Assembly (NCBI RefSeq): GCF_024227435.1
Contig: NZ_CP100446.1
Coordinates: 558,001-622,000, forward strand
From: Natrinema caseinilyticum
GTDB lineage: Archaea; Halobacteriota; Halobacteria; Halobacteriales; Natrialbaceae
Direction of reading: 5' to 3'
DNA length: 64,000 nucleotides
Below are positions 8,771 through 16,675 of this stretch, in pieces. The number at the start of each line of letters is the position of its first letter. Position 1 is the stretch's first letter. The position numbers and the translations under genes were made by a program. Below the pieces are notes generated by a model. The model saw only the letters and a program-made list of their open reading frames with translations. It ran no database searches and was not told where the DNA came from.

Positions 8771-9559
8771 ATGTCCGAAATCGGAAACGGCCACGTCCGC
8801 ATCGAGCGCGACGGTCGACGCGCCGACGTAATCATCGCCCGCCCGGAGAAGCGCAACGCGATGAACGAAGCGACCGTCGCGGACCTCACCGCCGCCGTCG
8901 AGGAAGTAGACGCCGACGACGACGTTCGCGCGGCGACCCTGCTCGGCGAGGGGTCGGTGTTCTGCGCCGGGTTCCAGCTCGAGATGATGCACGAGAAGGA
9001 CGTGGCGGACCACGACGAGTTCCACCGCGCGTTCCGCGAACTGCTGGACACGATCGACGAGACGACGACCCCCATCGTCGCGGGCATCAAAGGCGCCGGC
9101 ATCGCCGGCGGATTCGAACTGACCCTCCCCGCCGACCTCCGTGTGCTGGGTGAGAAGGCGAAGTACGGGATCATCGAGGTCAATCTGGGCATCTTCCCCC
9201 ACCAGGGCTCCACCCAGCGCCTGCCGCGGATCGTTGGACTCGGAAAAGCGAAGGAACTGGTCCTGACGGGCGACTACATCGATCCCGAAGAAGCGGCGCA
9301 GTGCAACCTCGTCACGGACGTGGTCCCCGAGGCGGAGGTCGACGACCGAGCGAGGGAACTGGCCGACGAGCTGACCGAGAAGGCACCGCTCGGTATCGAA
9401 AATGCCCTCGAGGCGTTCCAGACGACGTTCGACGTCCCTCTCGAGGACGGCCTCTCGACCGAACACAGGCTGGCGATGCAGGTGTACGGGACCCGCGACC
9501 GGAAAGAGGGGTTCGAAGCGCAACTCGAGGGACGAGACGCGGAGTTCGAAGGGCAGTAG
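8771..9559 (+). CDS. Enoyl-CoA hydratase/isomerase family protein
   Basis: Crotonase-fold protein, 262 residues. The oxyanion-hole segments are FCAGFQLEMM and IKGAGIAGGFEL. Both catalytic-glutamate positions of rat enoyl-CoA hydratase appear occupied (GGFEL and IIEVNLG). The usual PGAGGTQRL loop reads FPHQGSTQRL, so the active-site rim differs and an isomerase or hydrolase role is possible. It lies 75 bases after the cyclase gene on the same strand and may be the last gene of the transporter transcript; its own A/T box is not obvious. It is convergent with the next hydratase, 13 bases apart. Confidence 0.85.
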   Translation: MSEIGNGHVRIERDGRRADVIIARPEKRNAMNEATVADLTAAVEEVDADDDVRAATLLGEGSVFCAGFQLEMMHEKDVADHDEFHRAFRELLDTIDETTTPIVAGIKGAGIAGGFELTLPADLRVLGEKAKYGIIEVNLGIFPHQGSTQRLPRIVGLGKAKELVLTGDYIDPEEAAQCNLVTDVVPEAEVDDRARELADELTEKAPLGIENALEAFQTTFDVPLEDGLSTEHRLAMQVYGTRDRKEGFEAQLEGRDAEFEGQ

Positions 9560-9572
9560 CCCCGGAACGCGA

Positions 9573-10334
9573 TCACTCCTCGAGGAAGTCGGTGACCCGT
9601 CGCTGGGTCTCTTCCTCCTGATAGGCCGCGATGGCGTGGTGGATCGCCTGCTGCATCGCCTCGTCTAGGTTCGGCGGCCGGGCCGAGTGAACTTGGCGCT
9701 TGGCGAGTCCGTGGACGTATGTCGGCTTTCCGGCAAGATCATCCTCGAGCGCACGCAGTGCGGCGTCGAACGACGACGCGTCGTGAAGTTCTTCGATCAG
9801 CCCCGCGTCGTAGGCGCGCTCGGCGCCGATCGATCGGCCGGTCATGACGAGGTACTTGGTCAGCCCCTCGCCGACGAACCCCGGCAGCTTCTGTGCGCCG
9901 CCGAGGTCCATCGCGAGACCCATCTCGGACTCCGGCAGCCCAAACCGGGCGGAGTCGTCTGCAATACGGATATCACAGGCGAGAGCCAGTTCGAGGCCGC
10001 CGCCGAGCACGTGCCCCTCAAGCGCGGCGACGACGGGCGCGTCCAGTTCCTCGATGGTCCGCAGCGCGTCGTGGACCGATTCGAGCTGGTCGCGAACAGC
10101 GAGCGGATTCTCCGATCCCCACTCGGGGACGTCCGACATATCCACGCCGGCGGAGAAGGTTCCGTCTGCACCGCGGATCGTCACCAAGTCGACGCCGGCG
10201 CCCTCTAACTCGGCGACTGCGTCGCCGATCTCGACGAACATAGCTCCGGTTAGAGAGTTGGCTTTCTCGGGCCGATCGATCGTGACCGTGGCTCGTCCGT
10301 CCGATTCTTCAACGCGGATGTTATGTTCACTCAC
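9573..10334 (-). CDS. Enoyl-CoA hydratase/isomerase family protein
   Basis: Crotonase-fold protein of 253 residues. It has the N-terminal TIDRPEKANSL segment, oxyanion-hole FSAGVDMSD and GHVLGGGLEL, and both catalytic-Glu positions (GLEL; LPESEMG). The region after the second Glu is LAMDLGGAQKL rather than IPGAGGTQRL, so water activation geometry may differ. It ends with the Glu-rich VTDFLEE typical of short family members. No partner gene is directly upstream: about 190 bases of unassigned DNA separate it from the HisD-like gene, which is also on the minus strand. Confidence 0.85.
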   Translation of the reverse strand: MSEHNIRVEESDGRATVTIDRPEKANSLTGAMFVEIGDAVAELEGAGVDLVTIRGADGTFSAGVDMSDVPEWGSENPLAVRDQLESVHDALRTIEELDAPVVAALEGHVLGGGLELALACDIRIADDSARFGLPESEMGLAMDLGGAQKLPGFVGEGLTKYLVMTGRSIGAERAYDAGLIEELHDASSFDAALRALEDDLAGKPTYVHGLAKRQVHSARPPNLDEAMQQAIHHAIAAYQEEETQRRVTDFLEE

Positions 10335-10538
10335 ACCAATTCAATTCTCGGCCTGAAGGTTAGGTGTTGTTATCGGACGGATTTCGTAGCCCTGACCGAC
10401 CGTCCACCGACGCAGCCATAACCGCTCACCAGCAGCGTCACAGATAGTCCTCACCATGCGTTGGAGAGAAGCCGATGTACCATCGGTCCGAGAATCGCCC
10501 TCGCAGCCTGCGAGTCTGCGTCGGGATACAAACCGGGT

Positions 10539-11840
10539 TCACTCCTGCAGCCCGTAATTGGGACTGACGTCCGATCGAAGGCGTGCTTCCGCCGATATTC
10601 GGTGAGCGTGTGTTCCCTCGAGTTCGCAGATCTTGGCCGCCAACGGAGCGATGCGCGCCGCGCCCTCCTCGGTCGCTTCCTGATGGGTCAGCGTCTTCAG
10701 GTAGGTGCCGACCCAGATACCGCCGCTGTAGCGGGCGACCTCGAGGGTCGGGAGGCTGTGGTTCGTCCCGACGGCTTTGTCACCGAAGACGACGGGCGAG
10801 TGTTCGCCGAGGAACAGTGAGCCGTAGTTAGTGAGGTCGTCGACGATCGACCGCGGCTCGTCGATCATCACCTGCAGGTGTTCGATCGCGTAGTCGTTGG
10901 CGACGGCGACCGCGTCGTCCAGGGTCTCGGCGACGATCACCTCGCCGTTTTCCTCCCAGCACTCCCGCGCGACGTCCTCTGTGCGGAGGTCGGGCAACTG
11001 CTCGTACAGTTCGTCGACGGTCTCCTCTGCGACCCGCCGATCGGTCGAGACGAGGATCGGACGGGAGTTCGGATCGTGTTCGGCCTGAGCGAGCAGGTCC
11101 GTTGCGACCAGTTCGGGATCCGCGGTCTCGTCCGCGAGGATGAGCACCTCCGTCGGGCCCGCGAGGAAATCGATACCGACGTGACCGAAGACCTGGCGCT
11201 TCGCTTCGGTGGTAAAGACGTTTCCGGGCCCCGTGATCTTCGCGACTTCCGGGACGGATTCGGTGCCGTAGGCCATGGCCCCGATGGCCTGTGCGCCGCC
11301 GATTCGGTAGATCTCATCAGCACCAGCCCGATCCATCGCGTACAGTTGCGCCGCCTGAATACTCCCATCGTCCTGTGGCGGTGCGCACGTGACGATCCGA
11401 TCGACGCCGGCGACTTCGGCCGGAACGATCGACATCGCGGGCGCGGCGACGAGCGGGTGGCGGCCCCCGGGAACGTACGTCCCCGCGGATTCGACGGGGA
11501 CGATGCGCTGACCGAGTCGGACGCCCTCCTCGAATTCCTTCTCAAACCCCTCGACGTGTTCGCGCTGTTCCTCGTGAAACGCCCGAACGTTCTCGATCGT
11601 GGTATCGATCGCCTCCGTCTCAGCGTCGGTCAGTTCCGCCGCTGCGGCCTCGATCTCGTCTTCGCCGACGCGGAAATCGTCGACTTCAACGCCGTCGAAC
11701 CGCTCCGTGAACTCGAAGAGCGCGTCGTCGCCTCGGTCCCTCACTTCGGAGAGAATCTCGCGTACCGCGTCCGTCACGTCCCGGTCGATCTCGATCGACG
11801 CGTCGTCGGCCTTTTTGAGATACTCGATTGCGGTAGACAT
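10539..11840 (-). CDS. Histidinol-dehydrogenase-family dehydrogenase (HpsN-like)
   Basis: 433-residue Zn- and NAD-dependent alcohol dehydrogenase of the HisD fold. Signatures are GPGNVFTTEAKRQVFG, AGPTEVLILAD and the catalytic Glu-His region with GTNHSLPT. After that motif the protein reads VARYSGGIWVGTYLKTLTHQ. From memory this resembles the catabolic HpsN (sulfopropanediol dehydrogenase) branch more than biosynthetic HisD. No his gene is nearby; the next genes are an SDR (divergent) and an Fe-ADH. Start: ATG 11840; an in-frame GTG lies six bases upstream. I expect oxidation of a hydroxy compound to acid, but the substrate is unknown. Confidence 0.8.
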   Translation of the reverse strand: MSTAIEYLKKADDASIEIDRDVTDAVREILSEVRDRGDDALFEFTERFDGVEVDDFRVGEDEIEAAAAELTDAETEAIDTTIENVRAFHEEQREHVEGFEKEFEEGVRLGQRIVPVESAGTYVPGGRHPLVAAPAMSIVPAEVAGVDRIVTCAPPQDDGSIQAAQLYAMDRAGADEIYRIGGAQAIGAMAYGTESVPEVAKITGPGNVFTTEAKRQVFGHVGIDFLAGPTEVLILADETADPELVATDLLAQAEHDPNSRPILVSTDRRVAEETVDELYEQLPDLRTEDVARECWEENGEVIVAETLDDAVAVANDYAIEHLQVMIDEPRSIVDDLTNYGSLFLGEHSPVVFGDKAVGTNHSLPTLEVARYSGGIWVGTYLKTLTHQEATEEGAARIAPLAAKICELEGTHAHRISAEARLRSDVSPNYGLQE

Positions 11841-12036
11841 ACTCACTCAAACACGTTCGCAACACCGACAGTTAAAGATACGGACCGGCATCGCGGACAC
11901 ACCCCGATCGTCACGCGACCGACCCCCGATGCTTCCGGTCCGTCGTCTCGAGACGAGTGACCCGGAACCGGTTTCGGACGGCGTAAACAGGAGGAGCATC
12001 GGGAACGATTATTGTCTCGGCGAGAAAGGGCTGGTC

Positions 12037-12810
12037 ATGCACGACGGACAGACGTTCATCGTCACCGGTGCGAGTCGCGGAATCGGCCGGACGATCGCAC
12101 GCCAGTTGCTCGCGGAAGGCGCCAACGTCGCCCTAGCGGCGCGAAGCGACGGTATCGAGGAGACGGCGGCGACGGCCGACGCTGACGATCGGGCCTTCCC
12201 GATCCGGACCGACGTGACCGACGAAGCGTCGGTCGAGGACATGATCGACCGAACCGCGGAGGCGTTCGGCGGGCTCGACGGAGTCGTGAACAACGCCGGG
12301 ATCGCCGGACCGACCGCCCCCGTGACCGACGTCGACGCCGACGACTGGGATCGGACGATGGCGGTCAATGCGCGGGGACCGTTTCTCGTCTCGAAGCACG
12401 CAGCCCCTCTTCTGGCGGAGAGCGACCGCGGGAGTATCGTCACCATCTCCTCGATCAGCGGCAAGCGACCGCTCGAGGGGCGGACGCCGTACGCGGCGTC
12501 GAAAATGGCCGTGATCGGTCTCACGCGGACGCTGGCGTTCGAACTGGGAGACGACGACGTCACCGTAAACGCCGTCTGTCCCGGCGCGACAGAGGGCCCG
12601 CGAATCGAGGACGTGATCACCAGACAAGCCGAGGAGCGCGGTATCGCCTACGGAGAGGCCAAGCGGACGGTCTTCACGGATGACGCGGCCCTCGGCGAAC
12701 TCGTCGACGCCGAGGACGTGGCGGACACGGTGTCGTTCCTGCTCGGACCGCGGGCACGCCACGTCACTGCACAGGATATCAACGTCGACGCCGGTACGGT
12801 CTGGTACTAG
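12037..12810 (+). CDS. Short-chain dehydrogenase/reductase (FabG-like)
   Basis: 257-residue Rossmann-fold oxidoreductase. The nucleotide motif TGASRGIGR is at the N-terminus, NNAG follows at about residue 86, and the catalytic set is Ser (TISSISGK) with YAASK (Tyr-x3-Lys). The C-terminus, DINVDAGTVWY, is of the classical SDR type. A much longer in-frame ORF begins at 11599 but overlaps the HisD-like gene in antisense, so ATG 12037 is the likely start. It is divergent from the HisD-like gene; a 3-oxoacyl or alcohol substrate is probable. Confidence 0.88.
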   Translation: MHDGQTFIVTGASRGIGRTIARQLLAEGANVALAARSDGIEETAATADADDRAFPIRTDVTDEASVEDMIDRTAEAFGGLDGVVNNAGIAGPTAPVTDVDADDWDRTMAVNARGPFLVSKHAAPLLAESDRGSIVTISSISGKRPLEGRTPYAASKMAVIGLTRTLAFELGDDDVTVNAVCPGATEGPRIEDVITRQAEERGIAYGEAKRTVFTDDAALGELVDAEDVADTVSFLLGPRARHVTAQDINVDAGTVWY

Positions 12811-13043
12811 CGTCGCTCGTCGGACGCTCATAACAGGAAGCCGTTTCCGTCGTACCCGACGGCCGTGATGGAGGGCCGGATCGAGGGCCGGAAAGAGCGA
12901 CTCGGCCGGTTCGGCCCGAGGATATCGGCTGCGATGAGACGGACCGGCCTCGCCCGCTTCGACGCCAGTCCCTTTGCGTTACCGCGCTATCGGTGGTCCC
13001 AGCATACTGTTAAGTATCTCCTCTTTGAATCCCACATCTGAGT

Positions 13044-14276
13044 ATGTATGAGTCTGACACGGTATGGGAGTTCGCGGTCGCCGATCACGTCAAGTTCGGG
13101 AACGGTGCGACGGAAGAACTGGGGGACGAGGTCGCGACTCGGAACGTCTCGAGCGTTCTGATCGTCACCGACGAACAGTTACGGGAAGCCGGCGTCGTCG
13201 ATACGGTCCGAGCGTCCGTCCCCGACGACGTCGACGTCGACGTGTTCGACGGAGTCGAACCGGACCCGGACGTCGACGTCTACGAATCGGCGATCGAGAC
13301 CGCAACGGAGATCGATCCCGACGGCATCGTCGGCGTTGGCGGGGGGAGTTCTCTCGACGTGGCGAAGGTGTCCGGGGCGCTCGCTCCGATGGACCGCGAC
13401 GTGCTCGAATACGTCGCGCCGCCGATCGGTAACGGGGTACCGGTCCCTGACTCTGAGACGCTCGTCTTCGCGATTCCGACCACCGCCGGCACCGGTTCGG
13501 AGAGTTCGCCCGCGGCGGTCGTTTCCCTGCCCGATCGGGAGCTCAAAGTAGGGATTTCCAGCCGTCACCTCTACCCCGATCTCGCGGTGGTCGATCCGCT
13601 TCTTACGGTGTCCCTTCCTCCAGCGGTCACTGCGTCCTCGGGAATGGACGCGCTCACGCACGCGATCGAGGCGTACACGACCCGTCGCTACGATGCGAAG
13701 GCGTCGCCCGACAGGGCCGGGGGGCGACCCGATTACGGCGGCCGGACCCAGGTGACCGATCTGTTCGCCGAGAAGGCCATCGAACTCATCGGCGCTAGCC
13801 TGCGACAGGCGGTCAACAACGGTTCCGACGTCGAGGCGCGACGCGATATGTCGCTCGGAAGCCTGTTGGCTGGGATCGCGTTCACCAACGCCGGCCTGGG
13901 GGCGACTCACGCGATGGCCTACCCGGTCGCCGGAGAGAACCACACCCCCCACGGCGTCACCGTGGCGGTTCTCCTCCCCGAAGTGATGCGATATAACGCT
14001 CCGGCGGTGGCCGACCGCTACGGGAAGATAGCGGAACTCCTCGGCGAACCCGTCGATGGGGCGAGCGATCGCGATGCCAGCGACCACGCCGCAGCCGCAG
14101 TCGAAACGTTGAGTTCGGACATCGGAATCCCGTCGGGGCTCGACGGGCTCGGCGTCGCAGAGGACGACGTCCCGCGTCTCGCCGAGAAAACGGCGGAGAT
14201 TCAGCGGCTGCTGGTCGGCAATCCGCGTCGTGTCTCGGAGGACGACCTCGAAGCGGTCTTCGCACAGGCTCTGTGA
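13044..14276 (+). CDS. Iron-containing alcohol dehydrogenase
   Basis: 410-residue group III (Fe-ADH) dehydrogenase. The NAD-binding loop is VGVGGGSSLDVAKV. The metal ligands of the family are all visible: Asp and His in GMDALTHAIEAY, and two His in THAMAYPVAGENHTPHG. An Asp/Gly-rich insertion (SPDRAGGRPDYGG) follows the first ligand pair, as in some 4-hydroxybutyrate or lactaldehyde dehydrogenase relatives. An A/T segment with TTAAGTAT about 30 bases before the ATG suggests its own leaderless promoter. It probably interconverts an alcohol or hydroxyacid and an aldehyde. Confidence 0.88.
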   Translation: MYESDTVWEFAVADHVKFGNGATEELGDEVATRNVSSVLIVTDEQLREAGVVDTVRASVPDDVDVDVFDGVEPDPDVDVYESAIETATEIDPDGIVGVGGGSSLDVAKVSGALAPMDRDVLEYVAPPIGNGVPVPDSETLVFAIPTTAGTGSESSPAAVVSLPDRELKVGISSRHLYPDLAVVDPLLTVSLPPAVTASSGMDALTHAIEAYTTRRYDAKASPDRAGGRPDYGGRTQVTDLFAEKAIELIGASLRQAVNNGSDVEARRDMSLGSLLAGIAFTNAGLGATHAMAYPVAGENHTPHGVTVAVLLPEVMRYNAPAVADRYGKIAELLGEPVDGASDRDASDHAAAAVETLSSDIGIPSGLDGLGVAEDDVPRLAEKTAEIQRLLVGNPRRVSEDDLEAVFAQAL

Positions 14277-14433
14277 AAATCCGGAAGGGACGGCGTTTGG
14301 ATACCGATCTCGGAATGTTCACCGTTCGAGGAGAGTGAACGCTCGGGGCCTGGTCGAACGACGCGATCGATCACCCGCGTGTTGCTGCCGAGAACGACGT
14401 CGAATCGATGTACATGCGCCGTTCAGCTATCGA

Positions 14434-15228
14434 TCACCGGCCCTCGAACTCCGGCTCGTAATCGTCTTCTGCGAACGCTCGTGCACCCTTCTCAAAGTCC
14501 TCCGTGGCGAACAACGGCTCGACGAGGCGTCGGTCGTACTTTCGGCCCTCCGCTAGTCCGACTTCCGTCGCCGCGCGAGCCGAGTCTTTGATCGCTTGAA
14601 CGGCGAGCGGCGGCTTCGATGCGATCGTTTCGGCGAATTCTCGAGTGGCGCCGTCGAGGTCGTCGCCGTAGACGCGGTTAACGAGTTCGAGTTCGCTGGC
14701 TCGCTCCGCGGAGATATGGTCGCCGGTCATCGCAATCTCCATCGCGACTGATGGATTGTTCAGCCGACTGATGAACTGCGCGCCACCGGCCCCAGGAATG
14801 ATCCCGAGGTCGACTTCCGGAAGCCCGAACCGAGCATCTTCGTGAGCGAACCGGAAGTCGCAACTCATCGCGGTCTCGAAGCCGCCGCCCAGACAGTAGC
14901 CGCGAATCTTCGCGATGACAGGGACGGGGAAGTCGCTGATGAACTCGTAGTGCTCACGATCGGACCTCGCGCCGGCGGCGTCTCCGCTGAACTCGGTTAT
15001 GTCCGCACCGGCACAGAAGTTGCCGTCCGCGCCCTCGATAATAACAGCGCGCAGGACCACACCATCGTCGGCGTCGTTCTCTGCTTCGAGGCGCCGCAGT
15101 CCGCCAACGATGTCTTTTCGAAGTTGGTCGCTCAGCGCGTTCAGCGCATCGGGACGGTTCAGCGTTAGGTGTCCGATCCCGGTCTCTTCGTCGAACTGCA
15201 CGATGGTCGTGTCGAATTCGTCTCGCAT
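14434..15228 (-). CDS. Enoyl-CoA hydratase
   Basis: 264-residue crotonase-family protein with the full hydratase signature: FCAGADI oxyanion loop, RGYCLGGGFET (first catalytic Glu), and LPEVDLGIIPGAGGAQ (second Glu with the standard PGAGG loop). A true 2-enoyl-CoA hydratase activity is therefore more likely here than for the copies at 8.8 and 9.6 kb. It is convergent with the Fe-ADH. Upstream of its ATG (15228) lies the 0.9 kb AT-richer stretch with the TnpB-like remnant. Confidence 0.88.
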   Translation of the reverse strand: MRDEFDTTIVQFDEETGIGHLTLNRPDALNALSDQLRKDIVGGLRRLEAENDADDGVVLRAVIIEGADGNFCAGADITEFSGDAAGARSDREHYEFISDFPVPVIAKIRGYCLGGGFETAMSCDFRFAHEDARFGLPEVDLGIIPGAGGAQFISRLNNPSVAMEIAMTGDHISAERASELELVNRVYGDDLDGATREFAETIASKPPLAVQAIKDSARAATEVGLAEGRKYDRRLVEPLFATEDFEKGARAFAEDDYEPEFEGR

Positions 15229-15790
15229 ATCTTAACCGTCGACGGACGACCGTATAGTTGTTCTCGTAGACGAATTATCGTCGATCGTACTAAATGAGCC
15301 ACACAACGTTTACCTCGAAGTCGGGTGCATAATCGCAAGGGAAGTGAGACGGATCGATAGACGAGGTTCTGTGGTGTGCAATACCTGACCAATAGCTTGG
15401 CGGAGCAAGACCACAGTCAATCTGGCCATCCATATCCTGTCACTCCGCTCCGCCTACCGATTCTCCGATGACGATGAGCGGGTAGTCGAGGGGTGTGAGC
15501 AGGTCATCTGCCGAAGTAGATAGTACATCTATTGGAAAACTATCGTCCCTGTGATGATAATCACTACTTAGATACATAGTGTTACCGTTTGTCAAGCAAG
15601 TATTCCGAGAAGATGTTAACACCCTAAGGCAGTTATTTGACGATATCAAAGAGAGAGTGATACTCTCAGAAAACTACTTGTTTTGGATATTGTAGGGTAC
15701 GACCACTCAACAAGATTCATGAGAGACCTTTTGGTCGACAAGCACCTTCCCACTGGGGACACAGGGCAGGGAAATAGACGGAATTCCCGG
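15229..15790. other. AT-rich gene-free DNA next to a mobile-element remnant
   Basis: About 560 bases between the hydratase start and the TnpB-like remnant. Base composition is clearly more A/T-rich than the neighbours, and all ORFs are short, without recognisable motifs. The part nearest 15228 must hold the hydratase promoter. The rest is consistent with the flank of a transposon insertion. I see no gene in it. Confidence 0.5.
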
Positions 15791-15955
15791 TGAACTACTC
15801 CGCCCTACCGCGCTCGGGCCTCCCCGGCCCTCGCTTGGTAAGGACGGGGCTTCCTGTTTCTGTGTCGGAACGTGCAGGAACAGCCCCTACAGCGTCCACG
15901 AGGCGCTCCGCGTCTCGTGCGGCCCGGCAGAACGCCGTTGGCGTTCTGCGGACGG
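15790..15955 (-). ncRNA. Possible sense-overlapping (omega-RNA-like) RNA at the TnpB 3' end
   Basis: IS1341-type tnpB genes of haloarchaea are known to carry a sense-overlapping RNA at the 3' end, and TnpB proteins use such RNAs as guides. Here that region is preserved although the gene is not. It contains a perfect stem GCAGAACGCC / GGCGTTCTGC (15927-15936 and 15940-15949, 3-base loop) and an imperfect GC-rich stem around 15814-15838. Expression is not demonstrated. Confidence 0.28.
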
Positions 15956-16067
15956 TTCCAGACTCCGCAGACGACTTCCCCTTGCGGGCGGTTTGGAGTG
16001 TCCCACTCCTACCGAATCGACACTCGGTCACAACCGACGCTGCACACTTGTTGTTACGTTTGAACAA
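15795..16067 (-). pseudogene. C-terminal remnant of a TnpB-like (IS200/IS605 orfB) protein
   Basis: A 90-codon minus-strand frame whose last part contains PARSDTETGSPVL and then a Lys/Arg/Gly-rich end, which resembles the C-terminus of haloarchaeal IS1341-type TnpB proteins. Nothing of the catalytic RuvC domain or of the zinc finger is present upstream, so at most the last tenth of a transposase is left. The DNA after the stop (GAATTCCCGGTGAAC on the plus strand) and two hairpins inside the frame resemble the conserved 3' end of such elements. Recognition rests on memory of C-terminal motifs, hence the modest confidence. Confidence 0.42.
15927..15949. repeat. Perfect 10-bp inverted repeat (hairpin)
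   Basis: Arms 15927-15936 (GCAGAACGCC) and 15940-15949 (GGCGTTCTGC) with the loop GTT. It is inside the TnpB-like remnant and can form a stable RNA or ssDNA hairpin, as expected near the ends of IS200/IS605 elements. Confidence 0.8.
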
Positions 16068-16109
16068 CGCCGGAAGCGTGATGAGCGTCTTACAGATGTA
16101 CGTCCCGAC

Positions 16110-16541
16110 TCAGTCGTCCTCGAGCGCCTCGTCGATTTCTTCGTCGGAGAGCGAGTGTGGATCGAGCCCTGGGTCCTCGACCGCCGGTGCGCCAAATGCG
16201 AGCACAGCGCCGCCGTCTTCGCTCACACAGCGGTGGCCACGCCCGATTTTTGGTGCGGCAACCCAGAAGGTTCCCTCGTCGGCCTCGACGAACTCCTCCT
16301 CGCCCGAGCGGCCCAGCTTCAGCGAGAACGTCCCCTCGAGGACGTAGAACAGTTCCTCCTGCTCGGAGTGAGCGTGGTAGCCGATCTCTTCACCCTCGTC
16401 GAAGTACCAAATTTTGACCGCGGTGTTCTGGCAGTCGAGTTCCTCGTCAATAGCGCGGATGTCGAGGTCCGGCGGCATCTCGTCGACCTCGGAGAGGTCG
16501 GTAATCGGTACGTCTTCGGTATCGGCGACGTTGTACTCCAT
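16110..16541 (-). CDS. Cupin domain protein
   Basis: 143-residue single-domain cupin. The first metal-binding motif is GYHAHSEQEELFYVLEG (His, His, Glu). The second is degenerate but keeps a His (RGHRCV). It ends in an acidic tail (DEEIDEALEDD). Small cupins of this kind bind a metal and act as isomerases, dioxygenases or sensors; no specific function can be given. Its promoter box AAATTATAGTTT (minus strand, about 16568-16579) is 27-38 bases before the ATG. It stands downstream of the acyl-CoA synthetase on the same strand but has its own promoter. Confidence 0.82.
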   Translation of the reverse strand: MEYNVADTEDVPITDLSEVDEMPPDLDIRAIDEELDCQNTAVKIWYFDEGEEIGYHAHSEQEELFYVLEGTFSLKLGRSGEEEFVEADEGTFWVAAPKIGRGHRCVSEDGGAVLAFGAPAVEDPGLDPHSLSDEEIDEALEDD

Positions 16542-16675
16542 GACGATTGGAACTACAATACAAGGAAACTATAATTTTCCGCTTAGTGTCAGACGATCAT
16601 AGGCGGCGCGCTGCCGCCAGATAGACGCGCTCGACGATGAGCCAACTCCGCTGCGTGGTTGGTCACCGGCTGCGG

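Noticed and set aside
10539-11840. Annotation as biosynthetic hisD
   Set aside because: The fold is HisD, but no his genes are near, the motif after NHSLPT looks HpsN-like, and the context is catabolic. Not formally excluded.
15440-15649. 69-codon minus-strand ORF next to the TnpB remnant
   Set aside because: No motif, composition unlike haloarchaeal proteins, no promoter; likely non-coding.
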